DNA of 64,000 nucleotides from Mycobacterium hubeiense (GTDB lineage Bacteria > Actinomycetota > Actinomycetes > Mycobacteriales > Mycobacteriaceae). Of the stretch, positions 41,842-53,261 are shown piece by piece. Positions within the stretch are counted from its first letter, which is position 1; every line of letters starts with the position of its first letter. Location: the NCBI RefSeq assembly GCF_002838065.1, contig NZ_PIZU01000009.1, positions 20,918 to 84,917 on the forward strand. Direction: 5' to 3'. The notes below the pieces were generated by a model. The model worked only from the letters and a program-made list of their open reading frames with translations, did not search any database and was not told where the DNA came from. Made by a program: the position numbers and the translations under genes.

Positions 41842-43107
41842 CTGAGGGATGGCGCCGACGCGGCCGCCGACGCCCGGGTCAGTCTCTTCGTCGGCAAGGG
41901 CGGGGTAGGCAAGTCGACGCTGGCGACGGCGACCGCGGTGCGCGACGCGCGTGCCGGAATGCGGGTGCTGATCGTCTCGACGGATCAGGCGCATTCCATC
42001 GGGGATGTGCTGGGCACCACCGTCACGCCGACGGGTCGGCGCGAACCCACCCGGGTGCTCGCCGACGACGCGGATGCCGGGGGCGGCTCGCTGGACGCCC
42101 TGGCATTGGACACGCTGGCGCTTCTGGAGGAGCACTGGCGCGACGTCGCCGGTCTGCTGGCCGACCGTTTCCCCGATTCTGACGTGGGAGACATTGCGCC
42201 CGAAGAACTTTCGGCATTGCCGGGCATACAGGAGGTGCTAGGTCTACACGAAGTCGGTGAACTCGCAGCCTCGGGGCAGTGGGATCACGTCGTCGTGGAC
42301 TGTGCCTCGACCGCGGACGCGTTGCGGATGCTGACGTTGCCCGCGACGTTCGGGTTGTATCTGGAGCGGGCCTGGCCCCGGCACCGCCGGTTGTCGATGA
42401 CCGCCGACGACGCCCACTCGGCGGCGATCGTCGATCTGGTCGAGCGGGTCAGCGCCGGCACCGAGCGATTGAGCTCGCTGCTGACCGACGGGACGCGGGT
42501 GGCTGCACACCTGGTGCTGACCGCGGAGCGGGTGGTGGCCGCCGAGGCCGTGCGCACGCTCGGATCGCTGGCGCTGATGGGTGTGCGGGTCTCCGAGCTG
42601 CTTGTGAATCAAATTCTGGTGCAAGACGATTCGTTCGAATACCGCAACCTGCCCGAGCACCCGGCGTTCGATTGGTATGCCGAGCGCATCTCCGAACAGC
42701 AGAGCGTGCTCGACGATCTGGGCGCCGCCATCGGCGATGTGCAGTTGGTGTTGGTGCCGCATTTGGCGGGCGAACCGATCGGCCCCAAGGCCCTCGCGGA
42801 GCTACTGGACTGTGCGCGCCGGCGTGACGGCTCACCGCCGCCGGGGCCGCTGCGACCGATTGTGGACCGCGAGTCCGGATCTGGTCTCGAGGCCGTCTAC
42901 CGGTTGCGGCTAGAGTTGCCAGCGGTCGACTCCGGCGCGTTGACGCTGGGCCGAGTCGACGACGACCTGATAATCGGTGCCGGCGGTATGCGGCGCCGGG
43001 TTCGGCTGGCGTCCGTCCTGCGGCGGTGCATCGTGATGGACGCCGAGCTGAAGGGCAGTGAACTGACCGTGCGATTTCGACCGAATCCGGAGGTGTGGCC
43101 GACGTGA
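41842..43107 (+). CDS. ArsA/Get3-like P-loop ATPase, apparent CTG start
   Basis: The frame contains a deviant Walker A, GKGGVGKST (about residues 18-26), and switch-like STDQAHSIGD, both typical of ArsA/Get3/MinD-type ATPases. Between the in-frame TAG at 41827 and the P-loop there is no ATG, GTG or TTG; the first GTG (41938) would delete the P-loop. CTG codons at 41833 and 41842 are the only plausible starts, the latter nine bases after AGAGG and next to the stop of the preceding gene, suggesting coupled translation. From 41842 the product is 421 residues. ArsA-like proteins without arsenic genes may insert or deliver membrane proteins; the role here is unknown. Corresponds to Rv2184c. Confidence 0.75.
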   Translation: MRDGADAAADARVSLFVGKGGVGKSTLATATAVRDARAGMRVLIVSTDQAHSIGDVLGTTVTPTGRREPTRVLADDADAGGGSLDALALDTLALLEEHWRDVAGLLADRFPDSDVGDIAPEELSALPGIQEVLGLHEVGELAASGQWDHVVVDCASTADALRMLTLPATFGLYLERAWPRHRRLSMTADDAHSAAIVDLVERVSAGTERLSSLLTDGTRVAAHLVLTAERVVAAEAVRTLGSLALMGVRVSELLVNQILVQDDSFEYRNLPEHPAFDWYAERISEQQSVLDDLGAAIGDVQLVLVPHLAGEPIGPKALAELLDCARRRDGSPPPGPLRPIVDRESGSGLEAVYRLRLELPAVDSGALTLGRVDDDLIIGAGGMRRRVRLASVLRRCIVMDAELKGSELTVRFRPNPEVWPT

Positions 43108-43478
43108 GCGGGGCGCACTCGGAGATCGGTCCCGAACTGCGGCAGCTGGCGCAGACCATCCTGGACCGACTCGACCCGGCGGTGCGATCGGCCGCCGCGT
43201 TCGCGGCCAGCGGTGACGGCCCGGGCAAATGCCAGCAGGTGTGGTGCCCGGTATGTGCGCTGGCGGCGCTGGTATCCGGCGAGCAGCACCCGTTGCTCGA
43301 CGTGATCGCCGAGCACAGCGTGTCGCTGCTGGAGGTCATCCGGGCGGTGCTCGCGGATGGCCAGCCGGGGCCGTCCGGCCCGAGCGAACCGCCTCCGGAC
43401 GAGCCGCCGCCGGCGGGTCGCGGACGCTATCAGCACATCCCGGTGGCCATCAAGGACCCGGAGGACCCAGGGCAGTGA
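43104..43478 (+). CDS. Small Cys-containing protein (Rv2183c-like)
   Basis: A 124-residue protein. A helical N-terminal half (IGPELRQLAQTILDRLDPAVR) contains KCQQVWCPVCALAAL, a CxxxxxCxxC pattern that might bind metal; the C terminus is Pro/Gly-rich. GTG at 43104 is chosen because GGAGG lies ten bases upstream and the start overlaps the preceding stop (GTGA); GTG 43095 is too close to the SD. Probably functions with the ArsA-like ATPase, judged only from tight linkage. Confidence 0.75.
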   Translation: MSGAHSEIGPELRQLAQTILDRLDPAVRSAAAFAASGDGPGKCQQVWCPVCALAALVSGEQHPLLDVIAEHSVSLLEVIRAVLADGQPGPSGPSEPPPDEPPPAGRGRYQHIPVAIKDPEDPGQ

Positions 43479-43561
43479 CCTCATGCTGTGGTCGCATCAA
43501 CAGCACCTCGGTACAGTTGTCGCAGAGCACTATCGCAGTGTTCGGGTGATGGGGAGGGTCC

Positions 43562-44302
43562 ATGTGGTATTGGCTGTTCAAATACATCCTGCTGGGACCC
43601 TTGCTCGCCCTGATCGGCCGGCCGAAAGTCGAAGGGCTTCACTACGTTCCAGAGTCCGGACCGGCCATCCTGGCCAGTAATCACCTGGCGGTGATGGACA
43701 GTTTCTATCTGCCGCTGGTCGTGCGGCGTCGCATCACGTTTTTGGCCAAGCAGGAGTACTTCACCGGAACCGGAATCAAGGGCCGCTTCCTCGCCTGGTT
43801 CTACACGGTCGTCGGCCAGGTGCCGATCGACCGCACGAATGCCGACTCGGCCCAAGCCGCGCTGGATACCGCCGCGCGCATCCTGGGGGAGGGCAAGCTG
43901 CTCGGCATGTACCCGGAGGGCACCCGCTCACCGGACGGCCGGCTGTACAAGGGCAAGACCGGGTTGGCGCGCCTGGCCCTGCAGACCGGCGTGCCGGTGA
44001 TTCCGGTCGCGATGGTCGGCACCGACGTGGTGAACCCTCCGGGCAAGAAGGGGCTGCGGTTCGGCCGGGTCCAGGTCAAGTTCGGCAAGCCGATGGACTT
44101 CAAGCGGTTCGAGGGCTTGGCGGGCAACCGCTTCATCGAGCGCGCGGTGATCGATGAGGTGATGTACGAACTGATGCGGCTGTCCGGTCAGGAGTACGTG
44201 GATCTCTATGCCGCCGACGTGAAGGAGGGCAAAGAGATCACCACCAAAAGCGGCCCCGCGATCAAGCCGCCGGCACGAATGCCGGACACCGCCGCGGGCT
44301 AA
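43562..44302 (+). CDS. 1-acylglycerol-3-phosphate O-acyltransferase (PlsC-like)
   Basis: A 246-residue membrane-associated acyltransferase. The catalytic HX4D motif is H41-LAVM-D46, and the phosphate-binding motif is PEGTRS (118-123); an N-terminal hydrophobic segment ([19 protein letters not shown]) anchors it. It makes phosphatidic acid from acyl-CoA or acyl-ACP. GGGGAGGG precedes the ATG. Last gene of the SRPBCC-SRPBCC-ArsA-Cys protein-PlsC group (Rv2186c to Rv2182c), and across from fadD15. Confidence 0.9.
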   Translation: MWYWLFKYILLGPLLALIGRPKVEGLHYVPESGPAILASNHLAVMDSFYLPLVVRRRITFLAKQEYFTGTGIKGRFLAWFYTVVGQVPIDRTNADSAQAALDTAARILGEGKLLGMYPEGTRSPDGRLYKGKTGLARLALQTGVPVIPVAMVGTDVVNPPGKKGLRFGRVQVKFGKPMDFKRFEGLAGNRFIERAVIDEVMYELMRLSGQEYVDLYAADVKEGKEITTKSGPAIKPPARMPDTAAG

Positions 44303-45573
44303 TTGACCGCCGGCACCGGCGAAGCGTGGGCGTCCGTGCGCGTGCCTGCGGCGACACGCGTCGACACAATGCCGCTCACCACGATCACCGCCATCGCCCA
44401 CCACACATAGGAGCCACCGGCCAGCTGCCGCCACAGCGACGCCGACGTCTCGTGGTGCTCGGGCATCAGCGTGATCGGCGTCCACACCATCAGCGCAAGC
44501 CCCGCGACACTGACCACCCCCAACAGCATGTCGCGATGCCGGTAGGCGACGGTTGCCGTCACCAGCACCGCCGGCAGCGCCCAAACCCAGTGATGCGACC
44601 ACGACACCGGGGAGACCACCAAGCCGAACATGGCCACGCAGATCAGGGCCAGCACCGGCTCGTCGCATTTGAGCGCCCGCCGCGCCGCCCACACCGTCAG
44701 CGCCAGCACCGCGAAACAAGCCAGCACCCACAGCGCGAACCGTGGCCCCTCCGTAAGGCCCAGCCGGGCCAGCGCACCCGCGATGTTCTGATTGGTGTTC
44801 AGGGTCGCGGTGCCGATCCGGTCGGTGTTGCGAACGGTCTCGCCCCAGTACTCCAGGGAGTCCCGCCAGGCCAGCAGGAAACCGGCCAGCGTGGCCACCG
44901 CCGCCGACGCCGCGGTCACCAGCAGCGCACGTGTGTCTCGGCGCAAGACGAAGTAGAGCACGAAGACCGCGGGGGTGAGTTTCAGCGCGATCGCGAGCCC
45001 GAGCAGGATGCCGCGCGGCCATGGCGTCTTGCGGGGCACACAATCGGCGATCACCAGCGTCATCAACACGACGTTGATCTGGCCGAAGTCGAAGTTGGAC
45101 CGGATCGGTTCGAGGTAGATCACGGCCGGCGCGACGATCGCGGCGGCCAACCACCAGCGTCGCAGCCACACCGGGGTGGACAGCGAAGACGATGCCCACA
45201 CGTCCAGACGGGTCAGCACGATCGCGATCGAGGCGATCAGCAGCACCAGCGTGGTCAGGGTGATCGCCACGCTGGCCGCCGACAGCGACAGCCAGGCGAA
45301 CGGCGCGAACGCCACCGCCGCCAGCGGGGGATAGGTGAACGGCAGATCCAGGCCGCCGCGGGTGTGGAAGATGGCGCCGTCGGCGTAGAGCGGCTGACCG
45401 TCCAGCCAGGCCCGCCCGCCCATCCGGTACACGTCGATGTCGATGCGGTACGGACTGTGCCCGAGCAACCGCCAACCCGCCCAGACCAACGCCGCCACGG
45501 TGAGCAACTGGAACAGTCGCCAGGCGAGCGTTGGCCCCCAAACAGCCCCGCCGGGCGACCGCCAAATACTCAT
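44299..45573 (-). CDS. mptC: GT87-type alpha-(1->2)-mannosyltransferase (Rv2181-like)
   Basis: A 424-residue polytopic GT-C glycosyltransferase with about ten membrane helices. The first extracytoplasmic loop has [18 protein letters not shown], carrying the acidic residues typical of polyprenyl-phosphate-mannose users, and [18 protein letters not shown] is a family signature. The M. tuberculosis counterpart adds alpha-(1->2) mannose branches to lipomannan/lipoarabinomannan; the symbol mptC is used in some literature. ATG at 45573 preferred over GTG 45600. Converges on the PlsC-like gene with a 4-base overlap. Confidence 0.85.
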   Translation of the reverse strand: MSIWRSPGGAVWGPTLAWRLFQLLTVAALVWAGWRLLGHSPYRIDIDVYRMGGRAWLDGQPLYADGAIFHTRGGLDLPFTYPPLAAVAFAPFAWLSLSAASVAITLTTLVLLIASIAIVLTRLDVWASSSLSTPVWLRRWWLAAAIVAPAVIYLEPIRSNFDFGQINVVLMTLVIADCVPRKTPWPRGILLGLAIALKLTPAVFVLYFVLRRDTRALLVTAASAAVATLAGFLLAWRDSLEYWGETVRNTDRIGTATLNTNQNIAGALARLGLTEGPRFALWVLACFAVLALTVWAARRALKCDEPVLALICVAMFGLVVSPVSWSHHWVWALPAVLVTATVAYRHRDMLLGVVSVAGLALMVWTPITLMPEHHETSASLWRQLAGGSYVWWAMAVIVVSGIVSTRVAAGTRTDAHASPVPAVN

Positions 45574-45644
45574 GTCACACGACAGCCTATCGGTGGCCAC
45601 CGCGGGTCGGGCGGTATCCCGGGCGCGACGCGCGCAGGTCGGCG

Positions 45645-45650
45645 TAAGTT
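45645..45650 (+). promoter_or_regulatory. -10 element TAAGTT for leaderless gene at 45657
   Basis: TAAGTT ends six bases before the GTG at 45657. No Shine-Dalgarno sequence is visible. Confidence 0.4.
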
Positions 45651-45656
45651 TCGAGC

Positions 45657-46517
45657 GTGCACGCGAGCATCCAACTGGACTTCATCACCCGGGAGCGGTT
45701 GCCGCTGCTGTGCTGCCTGCTGGCGTTCATCCTGACGTTCTTCGTCACCCGCATGATCGTCCGCTACATCCGCGGCCACGCCGACGACGACGCGCCCCGC
45801 AAATGGTGGCAACCCCGCAACATCGGTCACGGCACCACCCACATCCACCACGCGGTGATCGGTGTGATCTTGGTGATGGTCTCCGGGATCACCATGGTGA
45901 CCTTGGCGGTGAACGGAGGAGTAGCCGAATTCACGGTGGCCGCAACATTTTTCGGTGTCGGTGCGGCGCTGGTGCTCGACGAGTTCGCGCTGATCCTGCA
46001 CCTGTCGGACGTGTACTGGGCCGAGGACGGCCGGACGTCGGTCGATGCGGTGTTCGCGGCGGTGGCGGTGGCCGGGCTGCTGGTGCTCGGCTTCAACCCG
46101 TTGTCGTTCTTCGACATCGGGATCTGGCGCGACGACCACAGCCTGGTGGCGCGGGCCAGCGTGATCGCGATGGCCGTGCTCACGCTGCTGCTGGCGGTGA
46201 TCGTGCTGCTCAAGGGCAAGGTGTGGACCGGCCTGGTGGGCATGTTCATCACGCCGCTGCTGGTGGTCGGCGCGCTGCGGTTGTCCAGGCCACACGCCCC
46301 GTGGGCGCGCTGGCGCTACACCAGCCGTCCGCGCAAGATGCACCGCGCGCTGGTTCGGGAACATCGATGGCGCAGGCCGGTGGTGCAGGCCAAGCTGTGG
46401 CTGCAGCACGTCATCGCCGGCGAGCCGCGCTTTCCCGACGACAGCGAAGTCGACCGGCAACTCGAGAGCGAGATCCACGCCGCGGCGCCACCTACTCCCG
46501 ACCGGAAAGCGGCCTAG
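45657..46517 (+). CDS. Conserved integral membrane protein (Rv2180c-like)
   Basis: A 286-residue protein with about six membrane helices: [20 protein letters not shown], then [19 protein letters not shown] after a His-containing loop (HGTTHIHH), and further helices to ~200. The C-terminal ~80 residues are cytoplasmic and basic ([19 protein letters not shown]). I do not recognise a functional family; the histidine cluster could bind metal or heme but that is speculation. Its stop overlaps the RNase AS start by one base. Confidence 0.82.
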   Translation: MHASIQLDFITRERLPLLCCLLAFILTFFVTRMIVRYIRGHADDDAPRKWWQPRNIGHGTTHIHHAVIGVILVMVSGITMVTLAVNGGVAEFTVAATFFGVGAALVLDEFALILHLSDVYWAEDGRTSVDAVFAAVAVAGLLVLGFNPLSFFDIGIWRDDHSLVARASVIAMAVLTLLLAVIVLLKGKVWTGLVGMFITPLLVVGALRLSRPHAPWARWRYTSRPRKMHRALVREHRWRRPVVQAKLWLQHVIAGEPRFPDDSEVDRQLESEIHAAAPPTPDRKAA

Positions 46518-47014
46518 TGCGCTACTTCTACGACACCGAGTTCATCGACAACGGCCGCACCATCGAGTTGATCTCGATCGGCGTGGCGGCCGAGGACGGA
46601 CGCGAATACTACGCGGTGTCAACGGAATTCGACCCGGAGCGGGCCGGCAGCTGGGTCCGCAAACACGTGTTGCCCAAGTTGCCGCCGCCGGCCTCGCCGC
46701 TGTGGCGGTCGCGGCGGCAGATCCGCACGGAGCTGGAGGACTTCTTCGGCATCGACGGTGACGAGCCGATCGAGCTGTGGGCCTGGGTCGGCGCCTATGA
46801 CCACGTCGCGCTGTGCCAACTGTGGGGCCCGATGACCGACCTGCCGCCCGCGATACCGCGGTTCACCCGCGAGTTGCGGCAGTTCTGGGAGGAGCGCGGT
46901 TCCCCCCGAATGCCCCCGAGGCCGCGTGATGCACACGACGCCCTGGTCGACGCCCGGCACAACCTGCACCGGTTCCGGCTGATGACCACGGGTGTTCTAC
47001 CTGCACAGCGGTAA
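46517..47014 (+). CDS. 3'-5' exoribonuclease RNase AS
   Basis: A 165-residue DEDD-family nuclease (Rv2179c-like). It starts [18 protein letters not shown] with the first Asp-x-Glu, followed by AWVGAYDHVALCQLWG with the second Asp and HDALVDARHNLHRF with the His and last Asp. The M. tuberculosis protein is an adenosine-specific 3'-5' exoribonuclease. GTG start shares a base with the preceding stop (TAGTG). A longer upstream in-frame ORF is a shadow of the membrane protein gene. Confidence 0.93.
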   Translation: MRYFYDTEFIDNGRTIELISIGVAAEDGREYYAVSTEFDPERAGSWVRKHVLPKLPPPASPLWRSRRQIRTELEDFFGIDGDEPIELWAWVGAYDHVALCQLWGPMTDLPPAIPRFTRELRQFWEERGSPRMPPRPRDAHDALVDARHNLHRFRLMTTGVLPAQR

Positions 47015-48436
<1,422 letters not shown>

Positions 48437-48473
48437 TCGACTAAGACGTCCGCGTCGCGGGTATGCATCCGCC

Positions 48474-48935
48474 ATGGGTATTGCACTCGCCTTGGCGTCT
48501 GCCGGCGCCGCGCTGATGTTGATGACCGCGGGCTGCGGCCAGCGCAGTGATTTCGAGCCGAACAATCGCGGGGCCAACACCGAGACGTTGCCGACCTCGG
48601 TGGACAACGCGTACATCGTGCCCGCCTTCGTTCCGGGCCGCTGCGCGATTCAGGCGGGCAGCGCGGCGGAATTGCGGTTCACCGTGAGCAACACCAGGCC
48701 GGCAGAATCGGAACGGCTGCTCGCAATCGCCACCGGCGCCGCCGACGCGGTGCGGCTACCAGCCGGTGCGACGGACATTGCCCCCAAGGCCTCGCAGGAG
48801 TTCACCGCCGCGGTCGAAGGTCTACGTGAGGACCTGCGGCCCGCGATGTCGGTCGACGTGACGTTCCGCTTCGACAAGGCCGGCGACATCGAGCTGCGAG
48901 TGCCGATCGAGGCGTGCCCCACCCAGCAGACTTAG
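48474..48935 (+). CDS. LpqE-like lipoprotein
   Basis: A 153-residue lipoprotein with lipobox MTAGC (Cys21). The mature part is a beta-rich domain: VDNAYIVPAFVPGRCAIQAG, RFTVSNTRPAESERLLAI, VDVTFRFDKAGDIELRVPI. This layout resembles mycobacterial LpqE and the PCuAC/DUF461 copper-chaperone-like fold, though the His/Met copper ligands of PCuAC are not evident. LpqE was seen bound to the M. smegmatis bcc-aa3 supercomplex, so this could be a related accessory; that is inference. The TATGCA six bases before the ATG is a weak -10. Its stop overlaps pknL convergently by four bases. Confidence 0.75.
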   Translation: MGIALALASAGAALMLMTAGCGQRSDFEPNNRGANTETLPTSVDNAYIVPAFVPGRCAIQAGSAAELRFTVSNTRPAESERLLAIATGAADAVRLPAGATDIAPKASQEFTAAVEGLREDLRPAMSVDVTFRFDKAGDIELRVPIEACPTQQT

Positions 48936-50137
48936 ATCAGCCCCGCGATGTTGCTGCCGACGGTCCACGCCGCGGCGGCGACCAGGCCGGTCACGGTCAG
49001 GATCGCGATCACCCAGAACAGCAGGACACGCTTGGCGCGTTGCCGGGCCCAGTAGAACTCGCTCATGTCGATACCCGCGAATTGCCCTGATACCACGTCG
49101 TATTCGGAGCCATAGTCGGCGTCGTCGACCGGCGGATCCCAATCGTCGGGACCTCGGGTGAGTTCCCTGGTGTGCTGACGCGGGGCAGGCTTCGCCTGGG
49201 TCCGCTCCTGGCTGTGGTACAGCGCCGCCGAAAGATGTTGCGCCGAATTGGTGGGCGCGGGCACGCGGAAATCGGGAAGGTCGAGCTCCTCGACGATTTC
49301 GTCGAGTTCGGTGGCCATCTCCTGCGCGTCGGCGTAGCGCCGCGCGGGGTCGCGCGCGGTGGCCCGCAACACCAGTTCGTCGAATTGCGGTGGTACGCCG
49401 GCGATCACGGTGCTCGGGGGTGCGACATCGCGGTCCATCCGCTGATACGCCACCGCCAGTGCGGTGTCGCCGGTGAACGGTGTGTCACCGGTGAGCAGCT
49501 CGTAGGCGAGGATGCCGACGGCGTACACGTCGCTGGCCGGACTGGCGTCGCCGGTGCCGACCTGTTCGGGCGACAGATACGCCGCCGTGCCCAAAATCAC
49601 GCTCGTAGAAGTGATCTTGGCCTCGGCGACCGCGCGGACGAGACCGAAGTCGGCGATCTTCACGTCGCCGTCGTCGGAGATCAACACGTTCTCCGGTTTG
49701 ACGTCTCGGTGCACCAATCCTTCGCGGTGCGCCACCGCCAGCCCGCCGAGGACCGGCGCCAGCACCGCGGCGGCCGCATGCGGCGGCATCGGGCCTCGTT
49801 CCCGCAGGAGCTCGCGCAGCGTGCCGCCTTCGATCAGTTCCATCACCAGAAACGGGTGCTGACCGTCGATCCCCTGGTCATAGACGGCAACCAGGCACGG
49901 ATGCTTGAGCCGCGCCACCGCCCGCGCCTCGCGCTGGAAGCGGGTGAGGAATTGCTGGTCGCCGGCGTAGCGCGAATCCATGATCTTCAACGCCACCGGC
50001 CGGTCCAGCCGAAGATCCAGGCAGCGGTACACCCCCGACATGCCGCCGGTCGCGATCAGCGCGTCGACACGGTACCGCCCGTCCAGCACGGCCCCGACGA
50101 GTGGATCCGATTGCTGGTTGGCCTTCACCGAAGACAT
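48932..50137 (-). CDS. pknL: Ser/Thr protein kinase PknL
   Basis: A 401-residue Hanks-type kinase. Gly-rich loop ATGGMSGVY, Lys51, HRDVKPEN with catalytic Asp145, and DFG with Asp163 are intact; the activation loop contains ITSTSVILGTAAYLSPEQ with phosphorylatable Thr/Ser. A juxtamembrane linker (~280-368) leads to one membrane helix (~370-392) and only a short extracytoplasmic tail, so there is no external sensor domain. ATG at 50137. Divergent from its known substrate gene Rv2175c with 38 bases between start codons. Confidence 0.95.
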   Translation of the reverse strand: MSSVKANQQSDPLVGAVLDGRYRVDALIATGGMSGVYRCLDLRLDRPVALKIMDSRYAGDQQFLTRFQREARAVARLKHPCLVAVYDQGIDGQHPFLVMELIEGGTLRELLRERGPMPPHAAAAVLAPVLGGLAVAHREGLVHRDVKPENVLISDDGDVKIADFGLVRAVAEAKITSTSVILGTAAYLSPEQVGTGDASPASDVYAVGILAYELLTGDTPFTGDTALAVAYQRMDRDVAPPSTVIAGVPPQFDELVLRATARDPARRYADAQEMATELDEIVEELDLPDFRVPAPTNSAQHLSAALYHSQERTQAKPAPRQHTRELTRGPDDWDPPVDDADYGSEYDVVSGQFAGIDMSEFYWARQRAKRVLLFWVIAILTVTGLVAAAAWTVGSNIAGLI

Positions 50138-50162
50138 GGTAACGAGACGGCCTCGACGGTCT

Positions 50163-50168
50163 TAGACT
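50163..50168 (+). promoter_or_regulatory. -10 element TAGACT for the Rv2175c-like gene
   Basis: TAGACT ends seven bases before the GTG at 50176. It lies inside the 38-base divergent gap with pknL, so the two promoters must overlap. Confidence 0.4.
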
Positions 50169-50175
50169 CGATGCG

Positions 50176-50580
50176 GTGAGCAGCATTCCGGCCGCTGACG
50201 ATGTACTGGATCCCGACGAGGCCACCTACGACCTGCCCACCGTGGCCGAGATGCTGGGCGTCCCGGTGACCAAAGTGCATCAACAGCTACGTGAGGGACA
50301 CCTTGTCGCCGTGCGTCGCAACGGGACGGTGGTGGTACCCAAGATCTTCTTCGACGAGACCGGCCATGTGGTCAAGAGCCTGCCCGCGCTGTTGGTCGTG
50401 ATGCACGACGGGGGATACCGAGACACCGAGATCGTGCGCTGGCTCTTCACGCCAGATCCGTCGCTGACCATCAGCCGGGACGGCACGACGGAGCAGCAGG
50501 CTAATGCCCGCCCGGTGGATGCCCTGCACTCGCATCAGGCTCGGGAAGTGGTGCGGCGGGCCCAGGCGATGGCGGTTTGA
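50176..50580 (+). CDS. DNA-binding protein, PknL substrate (Rv2175c-like)
   Basis: A 134-residue protein with a winged-helix/MerR-like DNA-binding region: DLPTVAEMLGVPVTKVHQQL then VRRNGTVVVPKIFFD. In M. tuberculosis the PknL-phosphorylated Thr near the N terminus abolishes DNA binding; candidate Thr here is in DEATYDLPT (~16-22). GTG start. The 3' 80 bases overlap mptA on the other strand. Confidence 0.9.
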   Translation: MSSIPAADDVLDPDEATYDLPTVAEMLGVPVTKVHQQLREGHLVAVRRNGTVVVPKIFFDETGHVVKSLPALLVVMHDGGYRDTEIVRWLFTPDPSLTISRDGTTEQQANARPVDALHSHQAREVVRRAQAMAV

Positions 50581-52072
50581 CCTCCGGCGCCCTATACAGC
50601 GAGTACCACGCGACCACCGCGCAGGCCGTGGTGAGCAGTACATGTGCCCACGAGTACATGCCGTGCGCGCCGTCGGGTTTCCACATCACCATGATCCAGG
50701 TGGAGAACCCCGCGATCGCGGCGATGGCGAGCCGGCTCTGCCAAAGTGCCGCCACCACCGCCAACGGCCAGGTGTAGTACCAAGGCAGCGCGGCCGGGAC
50801 GAACAGCACCACCACACCCATCACCAGGGCGATGCCGATCAGCGCCTCGCGGTCGGTGTGACGAAATCGCCACCACAGCAAGGGAAGTGAGACGGCGATG
50901 ATCGCGATGCCGATGATCCGGGTGACGTCGAGCACGGCGTAGAAGTTGACCGGCACGAAAAGGCTGCCGAACACGTTGACCAGGTTGGCCGCCGCGGTGG
51001 GCACCGTCAGCCAGTTGATGATCTTCACCGAACCGGCCAACGCAGTCAGCCAGCCCAGGCCGACACCGGCCAGCCAGGAGAGCACCGCGAACACCGCCGC
51101 GAAGATCAACACCGATGCGGCGGTGGCCACCGCGAACGCCCGCAGCGTGGGCATGTTGCGCCGGTCCCGCAGGTGACGCATCCACACCCACACCATGAAC
51201 GGCAACGCCAGTCCGCCAGTGGCTTTCACCGCGACCGCCGCGGCGATCAGCGCCACCCCCCAGACGTGGTGCCCGGCGAAGGTCAACGCGATGCCGGCCA
51301 TCATCAGTCCGACCATCAACATCTCGTTGTGGACGCCCCCCATCAGATGGATGATCACCAGCGGATTGAGCACGCAAATCCACAGCGCCGCAGCGCCGTT
51401 GGCGCCCACATGGCGGGCAACCCGCGGCGCCGCCCAGATCAGCAACACCAGACCGGGCAGCATGCACAAGCGCAGCAACATGGTTCCGGCCACCACGTCG
51501 TTGCCGACCAGAATCGTGACGAACTTGGCCACCAGGATGAACGCCGGGCCGTACGGCGCCGTCGTCGTAGTCCAGATCGGACTAACGTTGTCCAGCAACG
51601 AGTTCGGGTTGTCCACCGGGCCAACAACATACGGGTCGAATCCGTCGCGCAGCAGCGCGCCCTGGGCGAGATACGAATAGGTGTCGCGGCTGAACACCGG
51701 CACACTGAGCAACAGGGGTGCGAGCCAGAAGCCGGTGGTGGCCACCGTGGTGTATTCGGTTGCGGTGCCGTCGATCACGCGCCGGCCCAGCCATAGCCAC
51801 GCGATCAGCATCAGCGCCACGCCGCCCCACAGCAGCACCGACGAGAGCACCAGCCCGTGCCCGTATCGCATCCAGGACAGGTGCAGCGACTCCAGCAGCG
51901 GGTCGTGTAAGCGGGTACTACCGGCGCCCAACCCGCCGATCGTGATCAGCGCCGCGCCGAGACAACCGAGCAACGCAGGTTTGGCCTGCTCCGATGCGGC
52001 GAACGTGGTCAGCCGCGAAACATGCTCGGCCAGCCCGGTTTTCGGGGTCTGGGTGCGGGTTGGGGTAGTCAT
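50501..52072 (-). CDS. mptA: Alpha-(1->6)-mannopyranosyltransferase MptA
   Basis: A 523-residue GT-C enzyme with about twelve to thirteen membrane helices. The first periplasmic loop holds VPVFSRDTYSYLAQGALL and GFDPYVVGP, with the acidic Asp of polyprenyl-phosphomannose-dependent transferases. MptA extends the distal alpha-(1->6) mannan backbone of lipomannan. ATG at 52072 has GAGGAG directly upstream; the frame extends further only as an antisense-like shadow. The C terminus is a short Pro-rich tail. It follows idsA2 by five bases. Confidence 0.92.
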   Translation of the reverse strand: MTTPTRTQTPKTGLAEHVSRLTTFAASEQAKPALLGCLGAALITIGGLGAGSTRLHDPLLESLHLSWMRYGHGLVLSSVLLWGGVALMLIAWLWLGRRVIDGTATEYTTVATTGFWLAPLLLSVPVFSRDTYSYLAQGALLRDGFDPYVVGPVDNPNSLLDNVSPIWTTTTAPYGPAFILVAKFVTILVGNDVVAGTMLLRLCMLPGLVLLIWAAPRVARHVGANGAAALWICVLNPLVIIHLMGGVHNEMLMVGLMMAGIALTFAGHHVWGVALIAAAVAVKATGGLALPFMVWVWMRHLRDRRNMPTLRAFAVATAASVLIFAAVFAVLSWLAGVGLGWLTALAGSVKIINWLTVPTAAANLVNVFGSLFVPVNFYAVLDVTRIIGIAIIAVSLPLLWWRFRHTDREALIGIALVMGVVVLFVPAALPWYYTWPLAVVAALWQSRLAIAAIAGFSTWIMVMWKPDGAHGMYSWAHVLLTTACAVVAWYSLYRAPEVKPPSPGPAAPLPEPDASAGHPPGGH

Positions 52073-52077
52073 TCTCC

Positions 52078-53199
<1,122 letters not shown>

Positions 53200-53261
53200 T
53201 CACCAGCCCCCGAGCCTCATTCAGAGTAGAGCGTGCAGGCGGTTTTGGAGGAGCCAGGACC

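Noticed and set aside
45437..47014. Long 525-codon frame covering the membrane protein gene and RNase AS
   Set aside because: Only the last 165 codons (from GTG 46517) are RNase AS; the upstream part is a shadow of the membrane protein gene in another frame.
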